Below, piece by piece: positions 1 through 5,846 of a stretch of DNA of 6,731 bases (its first letter is position 1; each line of letters begins with the position of its first letter). Position numbers and translations under genes: made by a program. The DNA is from an uncultured Erysipelotrichaceae bacterium. GTDB lineage: Bacteria; Bacillota_I; Bacilli_A; Erysipelotrichales; Coprobacillaceae. The notes beneath the pieces were generated by a model, which made no database searches, had not been told where the DNA came from, and saw only the letters and a list, made by a program, of their open reading frames with translations. Location of the stretch: the NCBI GenBank assembly GCA_900550005.1, contig URQL01000092.1:1-6731 (forward strand), in the 5' to 3' direction.

Positions 1-1
1 T

Positions 2-1360
2 ATAAGCTTGTAATTGATCAAAAACAAGTTTCACTAAACGAAGACGTGCTTCTTTACTTGCCCAAGCCACATGAGGCGTTAAAACTAAATTTGAACCATC
101 TAATTCAAGTAATGGATTATTAAGATCCATTGGTTCTTGTTCAAAAACATCTAATCCTGCACCAGCAATTAAATGATGTTTTAAAGCAAAAGCCAGTTCT
201 TCTTCTTGAACAATTGGTCCACGTCCTACATTAATTAAATAAGCTGAACGTTTCATATGCGCAAAAGCCTTATTATTAAATAAGTAACGTGTTTGCTTAG
301 TTAAAGGCGCATGAATAGAAATAATATCACTTTCTTGGAGTAATTCATCAAAAGTGACTTGCTTATAAGTCGCATTATTGTTTTTGCCCGTCGAAGAATA
401 ATAAATCACTTGGCAACCAAAACTTGTTGCAATTTTAGCAACTTCTTTACCAATTGCCCCTAAGCCAACGATTCCCCAAGTTTTACCTGCAAGTTCTTCA
501 ATAATTGGACCCATATGCGTAAAACTTGAACTTTTAGCGTATTTTTTTGATTTAACATAATGATCATAATAAGCTACATGATTCATTAATTGAAGTAACA
601 AAGCAAAAGTATGTTGGGCAACGATTGGAGTAGAATAATTACTTACATTTGTCACTTTAATTCCATGATTTTTACAATAGTCAAGATCAACATTATTCAT
701 TCCTGTAGCAGTGATCCCTATGTATTCAATATGTTCTACTTGACTTAAAACAAATTCATCTAAAATAACTTTATTTACAATCACATAAGATGCATCTTGA
801 ATTCTTTCTATGACTTCTTCAGGTTTAGTTTCATTATAAATCGTTAAATCACCTAATTGTTTAAATGAACTTAAATCCATATCTTGCCCTAAAGAATCTG
901 CATCCAAAATCACTATTTTTTTAGAACGAATTTTAAAATAAGCACCAATTTGTTTTTCATTTAATTCACTAAACCATTTTCCAAGTTGAATCGCTTCATT
1001 AAACTCTAAAATTGAACTTTCTTTAGCTTCACCACTTACACCATCTTTTCCTACTTGAAAAGCAATTAACTGTTGAATAACAGCCACACCTAAAGTACGA
1101 CTTGTTAAAGCTTGTAAATCTTCAAAATTTTCATGGATTTCATTAAATAAGGCTGGTTTTTCTTTCAAAGTCAACTTAACACATTGATCAAAGCTCCCAC
1201 TTTTAACAATGTTTTTAGAAAATTCACTATCAAAAAGTAAAGGTAAAACATAATCGTATATCTTAATAGGGACAGCCTTTTGATACCCTTTAGTAAAATT
1301 ATAAAGTAAAGCACACCCTAAATTTTCATCTTTCATTTGATCTAATAATTTCAATTTCAT
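2..1360 (-). CDS. D-2-hydroxyacid dehydrogenase with an extra N-terminal ABC-3C middle-component-like domain (3' end outside window)
   Basis: I translated 453 residues with no stop; the left edge cuts off the C-terminus, probably only 10-20 residues. Residues 148-453 form a full NAD-dependent D-2-hydroxyacid dehydrogenase, a cytosolic enzyme reducing 2-keto acids such as hydroxypyruvate or pyruvate. Visible are the substrate-domain segment ITATGMNNVDL (216-226), the nucleotide-binding GLGAIG (299-304), NVGRG with catalytic Arg380, DVFEQEP with Glu409, and TPHVAWAS with His430. The TPHxAWAS form points to the glycerate/hydroxypyruvate dehydrogenase-like branch rather than fermentative D-lactate dehydrogenase; the exact substrate is uncertain. 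Residues 1-145 are not part of that family. They resemble the ABC-3C middle component (PF20131/DUF6521): an early ALLYNFTKGYQ, a VLPLLF segment near 38-43, and a late LGKWF (126-130) followed by YFKIR (141-145). ATG codons at 1363 and 1360 are in frame; GAGAGG lies just upstream of both. No good internal start exists at the domain junction, so the fusion looks real. Confidence 0.9.
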   Translation of the reverse strand, partial: MKLKLLDQMKDENLGCALLYNFTKGYQKAVPIKIYDYVLPLLFDSEFSKNIVKSGSFDQCVKLTLKEKPALFNEIHENFEDLQALTSRTLGVAVIQQLIAFQVGKDGVSGEAKESSILEFNEAIQLGKWFSELNEKQIGAYFKIRSKKIVILDADSLGQDMDLSSFKQLGDLTIYNETKPEEVIERIQDASYVIVNKVILDEFVLSQVEHIEYIGITATGMNNVDLDYCKNHGIKVTNVSNYSTPIVAQHTFALLLQLMNHVAYYDHYVKSKKYAKSSSFTHMGPIIEELAGKTWGIVGLGAIGKEVAKIATSFGCQVIYYSSTGKNNNATYKQVTFDELLQESDIISIHAPLTKQTRYLFNNKAFAHMKRSAYLINVGRGPIVQEEELAFALKHHLIAGAGLDVFEQEPMDLNNPLLELDGSNLVLTPHVAWASKEARLRLVKLVFDQLQAY

Positions 1361-1378
1361 CATCCTCTCATGTTTTCC

Positions 1379-1408
1379 ATTATACAAGATAAACATAAAA
1401 TTTGTAAA
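1379..1408 (-). promoter_or_regulatory. Sigma-A-type promoter of the dehydrogenase gene
   Basis: On the minus strand, a TTTACA -35 box (plus-strand 1403-1408) and a perfect TATAAT -10 box (plus-strand 1379-1384) are separated by 18 bases. Transcription would begin near 1372, leaving a leader of only about 12 bases that still contains the GAGAGG ribosome-binding sequence. This leaves no room for a riboswitch or attenuator in the leader. Confidence 0.7.
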
Positions 1409-1449
1409 CATTTTATGATATTCATAGACTATTTTCAAATTTATGTTAA
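1390..1449. promoter_or_regulatory. Inverted repeat between the divergent promoters, candidate operator
   Basis: AACATAAAATTTG (1392-1404) is matched in inverted orientation by CAAATTTATGTT (1436-1447), with one base missing from the A/T run; the match extends weakly outwards to 1390 and 1449. One arm overlaps the dehydrogenase -35 box and the other sits just upstream of the LCP -10 box. TAAACAT also occurs as a direct repeat at 1390-1396 and 1405-1411. The arrangement suits a regulator binding between divergent genes, but such A/T-rich repeats can arise by chance and I recognise no named operator. Confidence 0.3.
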
Positions 1450-1455
1450 TATAAT
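1425..1455 (+). promoter_or_regulatory. Possible promoter of the LCP gene
   Basis: A perfect TATAAT is at 1450-1455. The best upstream -35 candidate is TAGACT (1425-1430; 4 of 6 consensus positions) at a long spacing of 19. Transcription would begin around 1460-1463, only about 10 bases before the start codon and inside the ribosome-binding sequence GGTGAT (1460-1465). Either the leader is extremely short or the true promoter lies a little upstream, so this call is tentative. Confidence 0.4.
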
Positions 1456-1470
1456 GCATGGTGATAAATT

Positions 1471-2946
1471 ATGAGGAAATTATTTGGGTGTATCTTGTCT
1501 TTTATTTTTATCGTTTTAACACTTTTGACAAGTTACCAACTTTATTTTTATGAAAACTTTCAATACAATTTAAAATTAGCCTTAGTTGGATTAACGGTGA
1601 TCTTCGCTATTCTTTTTTTAATCTTTTTTTGGATCAATCAATGCAAAAAAATAAAAAAAGAAGATCCCCCTAAAAGAAAAAAACATATTCGTCGTGTACG
1701 TAGAATTTTTATCTGCTTGTTACTTGTTTTCAATATCGTTTTAGCCTATGGGAACTATGTTTACTACCATATTGAAAACACTTTAACAACACTAACCGAC
1801 GTCGATTTAACCGATGAGGTAACTACTTGTCATCTTTATGTAAAAAAAGAATCCACAATTCAATCTTTAAATGATAAGACAATTAAGAATATGGGTACCT
1901 TATCACGTGAAGATGCTTCAATTAAAACCCCACTAAGTCAAACCTTAGAAAAAAAATACAATTTTAATAATAAAGATTATACGATTTATTCTTATCCAAC
2001 TTGCACAGATCTTTACATTGGCTTAATGGAAGAAAACGTTGATATCATTGCTTTTAGTGATGAAGAACTTACAAACATGAAAGATTACAATGAAGATTTT
2101 CTTTCAACAACGCGCAGTATTGGCACATTACAATTTAGCTCATCACTTGCAAGCGATCCTGTTGATGTAACAAAGGAAGGATTTAACGTTCTTTTACTTG
2201 GTGTAGACATTCGTGAAGAAGAAGGAACAATCAAAACCAATAGCCGTACAGATACCATTATGGTTGCTTCTTTCAACCCTACAACAATGCAAATCTCTCT
2301 TGTTTCCATCCCTCGTGATTCCTATGTACTCGTAGGCGATGACTACGATAAAATCACACATGCAGGAATGGATGGAATTGCAACCGTGATCGATAGTGTA
2401 GAAAATCTATTAGATATCCATATCAACTACTTTGCTAAATTTAATTTCAATGCATTAGTCCAAATGATCGATGCAATCAATGGCATTAACATTAATGTTG
2501 ACTACGGTTTTTGTGAACAAGATAGTCATGATGTTCCTGATGCCATCTGTTTAGAAGAAGGTTACCAACACCTTGATGGTGAACAAGCCTTAGCTTATGC
2601 AAGACATCGTAAAACCGTAACCGATCATATTCGTAACAATGCCCAACAACAAGTTATCAAAGGCATTACAGATCGTTTAACCAGTGTTTCCATTTTAACC
2701 AATTTCAATTCTTTATTAAAAGTTTTAGCAAACAATATGCTAACAAACTTCACTAAAAAAGAACTTTATTCCTTAGCTGGTCTAGCGCCTAACTTAGGTT
2801 CTCTAAATTATCAAAATACCGTTTTATCTGGAGAAGATGAGCTACGTTATATTGCTAAATATGGACAAGAACTTGCAGTAACTTATTTAGATGATGATTC
2901 AATTAGTCAAGCTCATGATCAAATTATCACTATTGTAGGTCATTAA
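1471..2946 (+). CDS. LCP (LytR-CpsA-Psr) family glycopolymer transferase, Cps2A-like architecture
   Basis: LCP enzymes sit in the membrane and transfer undecaprenyl-pyrophosphate-linked glycopolymers (teichoic acid, capsule or other wall polysaccharide) onto peptidoglycan. The 491 residues begin with three hydrophobic segments (about 4-25, 34-56 and 78-97), with a basic cytoplasmic loop after the second (KRKKHIRRVRR). An extracytoplasmic accessory domain follows (about 105-230), and then the LCP domain (about 236-410). The LCP signatures are FNVLLLGVD with Asp246, SRTDT with Arg259 and Asp261, SIPRDSYV with Arg282 and Asp283, and YARHR with Arg378 and Arg380. Three helices plus accessory domain plus LCP domain is the layout of pneumococcal Cps2A, which has a similar length. 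The second Arg often found before the QQ motif is Ala391 here, a position that varies in the family. Four cysteines (120, 178, 348, 360) are predicted outside the membrane. GGTGAT five bases upstream supports the start. The gene appears to be a single transcription unit closed by a terminator. The polymer it handles cannot be told from the sequence. Confidence 0.95.
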   Translation: MRKLFGCILSFIFIVLTLLTSYQLYFYENFQYNLKLALVGLTVIFAILFLIFFWINQCKKIKKEDPPKRKKHIRRVRRIFICLLLVFNIVLAYGNYVYYHIENTLTTLTDVDLTDEVTTCHLYVKKESTIQSLNDKTIKNMGTLSREDASIKTPLSQTLEKKYNFNNKDYTIYSYPTCTDLYIGLMEENVDIIAFSDEELTNMKDYNEDFLSTTRSIGTLQFSSSLASDPVDVTKEGFNVLLLGVDIREEEGTIKTNSRTDTIMVASFNPTTMQISLVSIPRDSYVLVGDDYDKITHAGMDGIATVIDSVENLLDIHINYFAKFNFNALVQMIDAINGININVDYGFCEQDSHDVPDAICLEEGYQHLDGEQALAYARHRKTVTDHIRNNAQQQVIKGITDRLTSVSILTNFNSLLKVLANNMLTNFTKKELYSLAGLAPNLGSLNYQNTVLSGEDELRYIAKYGQELAVTYLDDDSISQAHDQIITIVGH

Positions 2947-2950
2947 TTCT

Positions 2951-2985
2951 AAGACAATAAACAAAACGTTTATTGTCTTTTTTTT
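2951..2985 (+). terminator. Intrinsic terminator of the LCP gene
   Basis: A perfect 12-base-pair stem (2951-2962 with 2968-2979), beginning AAGACAATAAAC, encloses a 5-base loop and runs into eight Ts (2978-2985). It starts four bases after the LCP stop codon and separates that gene from pepT. Confidence 0.92.
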
Positions 2986-3000
2986 GAAATAAGCTATAAT
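2973..3000 (+). promoter_or_regulatory. Promoter of the pepT operon
   Basis: A perfect TATAAT is at 2995-3000, with a TTGTCT -35 candidate at 2973-2978 (4 of 6 consensus positions) and a 16-base spacer. The -35 box lies inside the right arm of the preceding terminator, so the two signals share bases. Transcription would start near 3007, giving a leader of about 20 bases with a clear AAGGGAG ribosome-binding site (3013-3019) eight bases before ATG. Confidence 0.65.
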
Positions 3001-3027
3001 TAACACTATACGAAGGGAGAAATAAAT

Positions 3028-4236
3028 ATGGAACTTACAACACGTTTTTTAAATTACGTTAAAATTGATACGCAATCTTCACCAAGCAGTCAAGAAACAC
3101 CAAGTACAAGCAAACAATTTAATTTAGCAAAACTACTTGTTGAAGAATTAAAAACATTAGGATTAGAAGATATTGACCTTACAGATCAGTGTATTGTTTA
3201 TGCATCACTTAAAGCAAACACTTCAAGTGATACAACAATTGGTTTTATTGCTCACATGGATACTTCTCCAGATTTATCAGGAGAAAATGTTAATCCAAGA
3301 ATTATTAAAGATTATGATGGTCAAGATATCGTTTTAAACCAAGAATTAAACATTATTCTTTCACCAAATGAATTTCCAAGTTTAAAAGGAAATCTTCATC
3401 ATGATTTAATTGTCACTGATGGAACAACGCTTCTTGGTGGAGATGATAAAGCGGGTGTTGCAGAAATCATGACCATGTTAGAATATTTAGTTAACCATCC
3501 AGATGTAAAACATGGAACAATCAAAATCGCTTTTACACCAGATGAAGAAGTAGGTAGAGGAACAGAAAACTTTGATGTTGAACGTTTTGGTTGTGACTAT
3601 GCTTATACTGTAGATGGTGGTTACATCGATTTTATTGATTATGAAAATTTCAATGCAGCAAGCTGTGAAGTCACTGTTCAAGGAAAAGGAATCCATCCAG
3701 GTAGCGCTAAAAATAAAATGGTGAACTCTTTACTTGTAGCTATGGAATTTCAAAGTTTATTACCTACTTTTGATAACCCTGCTTACACAGAAGGTTATGA
3801 AGGATTTAATCATTTAAACAATATGGTAGGTCATGTCGATTCAACAAAAATGGATTACATTATCCGTAACCATGATCATAACTTACTTGAAAAACAAAAA
3901 CAAGATTTCATTCATGCTCGTGATTTCTTAAACCTAAAATACGGTTATGAAGTCATTAAATTAGACATTAAAGATGCTTATAAAAATATGCGTTCATATA
4001 TTGAAAAAGATATGCGTGTCATTGATAAAGCAGTAGAAGCCATGAAAAAAGTTGGTTTAAACCCTCGTCATAGTGCGATTCGTGGTGGAACAGATGGTGC
4101 CAATCTTACTTACATGGGGCTACCTTGTCCTAATTTAGGAACAGGTGGATACAACTGTCATGGTAAATACGAATATGTTTCAATTAATGAAATGGAAAAA
4201 ATGGTTGAATTATTAATTGAAATTGCTAAAGGATAA
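3028..4236 (+). CDS. pepT: Peptidase T (tripeptide aminopeptidase), M20 zinc metallopeptidase
   Basis: PepT removes the N-terminal residue from tripeptides in the cytosol, a late step in using imported or recycled peptides. At 402 residues it is close to the usual length of about 408. All expected two-zinc site residues are visible: His76 and Asp78 in AHMDT, bridging Asp140 in LGGDDKAG, the catalytic Glu173 and ligand Glu174 in TPDEEVGRG, Asp196 in YTVDGG, and His378 in NCHGKYEY. The substrate-binding segment IRGGTDGANL is at 351-360. The lid (dimerisation) domain, about 208-320, includes VQGKGIHPGSAKNKMVN and IIRNHD. The start is set by the AAGGGAG site eight bases upstream. It is the first gene of a two-gene operon; the GNAT gene begins three bases after its stop. 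No truncation or missing residue is seen. Confidence 0.97.
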   Translation: MELTTRFLNYVKIDTQSSPSSQETPSTSKQFNLAKLLVEELKTLGLEDIDLTDQCIVYASLKANTSSDTTIGFIAHMDTSPDLSGENVNPRIIKDYDGQDIVLNQELNIILSPNEFPSLKGNLHHDLIVTDGTTLLGGDDKAGVAEIMTMLEYLVNHPDVKHGTIKIAFTPDEEVGRGTENFDVERFGCDYAYTVDGGYIDFIDYENFNAASCEVTVQGKGIHPGSAKNKMVNSLLVAMEFQSLLPTFDNPAYTEGYEGFNHLNNMVGHVDSTKMDYIIRNHDHNLLEKQKQDFIHARDFLNLKYGYEVIKLDIKDAYKNMRSYIEKDMRVIDKAVEAMKKVGLNPRHSAIRGGTDGANLTYMGLPCPNLGTGGYNCHGKYEYVSINEMEKMVELLIEIAKG

Positions 4237-4239
4237 ATC

Positions 4240-4668
4240 ATGTTTAACTATCAAATAGCTTCTAAAAAAGATATTCAAACATTAGTTGATTTAAATTTAG
4301 AGAATTTAGATACCTACGATCCTCGTAGTAAAAAACAAAGAGATTACCTAAAAAAATACTTAAAAGAAATCATTGGTGAGTCCATTAACAATTACCAAGT
4401 CATTTACCTAGATCAAACTAAAATTGGTTATTATTGTATTGAACTCAATGAAGAAGGATATGAATTCGTTGATTTTTATTTGTTACCGGATCATCGTCAT
4501 CAAGGCTATGGTAAACAAATTTTACAAGAAATCTTACCTGCTTATCCTGATCTTTATCTTTATGTATTTACGCGTAATCAAATCGCTATTAAATTATATC
4601 AACAATTCGGATTTATTATAGAAGAACAACTGGGTTCATCAAGAATTAAAATGAAAAAATCAGCTTAA
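4240..4668 (+). CDS. GNAT family N-acetyltransferase, substrate unknown
   Basis: This 142-residue single-domain protein has the GNAT fold that transfers an acetyl group from acetyl-CoA to an amine. The start YQIASKKDIQTLVDL is the usual first strand and helix. The acetyl-CoA pyrophosphate-binding motif A is VDFYLLPDHRHQGYGKQIL (77-95), with the R-x-x-G-x-G core at Arg86-Gly89-Gly91. Motif B follows as RNQIAIKLYQQFGF (112-125), a common ending of RimI-like and small-molecule acetyltransferases. The sequence does not show whether the substrate is a protein N-terminus, a polyamine or something else. The start codon lies three bases after the pepT stop, and AAAGGA within the last pepT codons serves as its ribosome-binding site, so the two genes are probably cotranscribed and translationally coupled. 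The final codons form the left arm of the terminator. Confidence 0.9.
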   Translation: MFNYQIASKKDIQTLVDLNLENLDTYDPRSKKQRDYLKKYLKEIIGESINNYQVIYLDQTKIGYYCIELNEEGYEFVDFYLLPDHRHQGYGKQILQEILPAYPDLYLYVFTRNQIAIKLYQQFGFIIEEQLGSSRIKMKKSA

Positions 4669-4685
4669 CCTGAGCTGATTTTTTT
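4654..4685 (+). terminator. Intrinsic terminator of the pepT-GNAT operon
   Basis: AAAAAATCAGCT (4654-4665) pairs with AGCTGATTTTTT (4673-4684) around a 7-base loop, followed by Ts to 4685. The left arm is coding sequence for the last GNAT residues, and the stop codon TAA is in the loop. The A-run on the left means it could also work on the minus strand, as a back-up for greA. Confidence 0.9.
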
Positions 4686-4689
4686 ATAC

Positions 4690-4713
4690 AAAAAAAGCGA
4701 TTTAACATCGCTT
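4690..4713 (-). terminator. Intrinsic terminator of the U32-udk-greA operon
   Basis: On the minus strand, AAGCGAT (plus-strand 4707-4713) pairs with ATCGCTT (4695-4701) around a 5-base loop and runs into a U tract given by seven plus-strand As (4690-4696). The stem overlaps the greA stop codon. It lies four bases from the plus-strand terminator of the opposite operon. Confidence 0.88.
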
Positions 4714-5194
4714 AGTTTACACGGTATTCGATTTTTAAAATCTTTACTTCATAAGGTTCTTCCACTGCTACAGTAACAGTTTCATTCATTGAATGACCTA
4801 AAATTGCTTTAGCAAGTGGAGATTCATTAGAGATTTTTCCATTAGCTGGATCTGTTTCAAATGAACCAACAATTGTAAATGTTTCTTCAATATCATCAGC
4901 TAAATCTCTTAAAGTAACTGTAGTCCCAGGTTTAACAATGGCAACATCTGTTTCATCTTCTGAGATGACTTCTGCATGTTGTAACATGTTATCAATTTCT
5001 TTAATTCTTGCTTCTAAGGCTGCTTGTTTATCTCTTGCTGCATCGTAGTCGGCGTTTTCAGATAAGTCCCCTTGGGCTCTGGCAGCTTGTAATTCTTCTA
5101 TGACTCTAGGACGTTCAACATTAATTAAATCTTCACGTTCTTTTCTTAACTTTTCAATACCACTAACGGTAAGTAAAACTTTATTTTCTTCCAT
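4712..5194 (-). CDS. greA: Transcription elongation factor GreA
   Basis: GreA enters the secondary channel of backtracked RNA polymerase and stimulates cleavage of the extruded RNA 3' end, restarting elongation. The 160 residues match the usual length of about 158. The N-terminal coiled-coil hairpin (about 12-75) carries the tip motif GDLSENADYDAARD at 42-55, with the acidic residues Asp43 and Glu46 that help hold the catalytic Mg2+. The C-terminal FKBP-like domain is shown by GKISNESPLAKAILG (119-133) and YEVKILKIEY at the end. I chose ATG at 5194: GGAAGGTG lies six bases upstream, whereas the in-frame GTG at 5203 is part of that ribosome-binding site. Last gene of the operon, 34 bases after udk, with its own terminator. 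Confidence 0.97.
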   Translation of the reverse strand: MEENKVLLTVSGIEKLRKEREDLINVERPRVIEELQAARAQGDLSENADYDAARDKQAALEARIKEIDNMLQHAEVISEDETDVAIVKPGTTVTLRDLADDIEETFTIVGSFETDPANGKISNESPLAKAILGHSMNETVTVAVEEPYEVKILKIEYRVN

Positions 5195-5200
5195 GTTTTT

Positions 5201-5208
5201 CACCTTCC
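5201..5208 (-). promoter_or_regulatory. Ribosome-binding site deciding the greA start
   Basis: GGAAGGTG on the minus strand lies six bases before the ATG at 5194. Its final GTG is in frame with greA and would add three residues if taken as the start, which is unlikely because it would then have no upstream site of its own. Confidence 0.8.
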
Positions 5209-5228
5209 GCTTCTAAATATACCATAAT

Positions 5229-5846
5229 TTATTCAATAATACTAGCAATTTTCGTAATTAATAAGTCAATCGCTACATCATTTTGATTATATTCTGGAAA
5301 AATAATATCTGCATATTTTTTTGATGGTTCAATAAAGGCATCATGCATTGGTTTAACTGTATTTAAATATTGTTCAATAACATTATCTACCGTTCTTCCT
5401 CTTTCATTAACATCACGAACTAAACGGCGAATAAAACGAATATCATCCGGTGTATCACAATAGATTTTAATATCACATAAATCACGTACTGTTGTTTCAG
5501 CTAAAACAAAGATCCCTTCTAAAATAATCACTTGACTTGGTGCAATCATTTCATAATGATCACTACGATTATGTAATTCAAAATCATATGTTGGTTTATA
5601 AATCATTTTTCCTTTTTTTAGTTCATTTAATTGTTCTACAAGTAATGAAGTATCAAAGGCATCCGGATGATCATAATTATTTTTCACTCTTTCATCCATT
5701 GTTTTATGACTTTGATCTTTATAATAATCATCTTGACGAATCACACAAACGTGTGCTTCATCTTTAAATACTTCAAGTAATTGATTAGCAATTGTTGTTT
5801 TTCCTGATGCTGTTCCCCCAGCGATCCCGATAATAATTGGTTTCAT
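5229..5846 (-). CDS. udk: Uridine kinase
   Basis: Uridine kinase phosphorylates uridine and cytidine to UMP and CMP with ATP or GTP, in cytosolic pyrimidine salvage. At 205 residues it matches the family (about 210). The Walker A loop is GGTASGKT at 10-17, with Lys16. The nucleoside-binding segment QDDYYKD (38-44) carries the likely catalytic Asp. NYDHPDAFD (57-65), YDFELHNR (87-94) and LEGI (109-112) are family landmarks, and RLVRDVNERGR (141-151) is the arginine-rich lid. ATG overlaps the TGA of the upstream U32 gene in an ATGA arrangement, and AAAGGTGAG inside the end of that gene serves as ribosome-binding site, so translation is probably coupled. The order U32-udk-greA matches yrrO-udk-greA of Bacillus subtilis, which supports the assignment. 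Confidence 0.97.
   Translation of the reverse strand: MKPIIIGIAGGTASGKTTIANQLLEVFKDEAHVCVIRQDDYYKDQSHKTMDERVKNNYDHPDAFDTSLLVEQLNELKKGKMIYKPTYDFELHNRSDHYEMIAPSQVIILEGIFVLAETTVRDLCDIKIYCDTPDDIRFIRRLVRDVNERGRTVDNVIEQYLNTVKPMHDAFIEPSKKYADIIFPEYNQNDVAIDLLITKIASIIE

Noticed and set aside
1369..1380. Tiny open frames (MENMRG and MRG) ending in TGA across the dehydrogenase start, as a possible leader peptide
   Set aside because: The first ATG overlaps the -10 box and would not be transcribed; the second encodes only three residues and lies at the expected transcript start.
1379..1450. Rex (NADH-sensing) operator in front of the dehydrogenase
   Set aside because: The repeat lacks the TTGTGAA...TTCACAA pattern of Rex sites, so no named regulator can be assigned.
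2085..2309. Minus-strand open frame of 74 codons inside the LCP gene
   Set aside because: It lies wholly within a well-supported gene, has no recognisable domain and no convincing ribosome-binding site; it is a shadow.
1471..2946. LCP protein as a transcription attenuator (older LytR annotation)
   Set aside because: The three membrane helices and the full set of LCP Arg/Asp motifs in an extracytoplasmic domain indicate a glycopolymer transferase; no DNA-binding domain is present.
5537..5767. Plus-strand open frame of 76 codons opposite udk
   Set aside because: It lies opposite conserved udk motifs, has composition typical of antisense reading, and shows no recognisable family.
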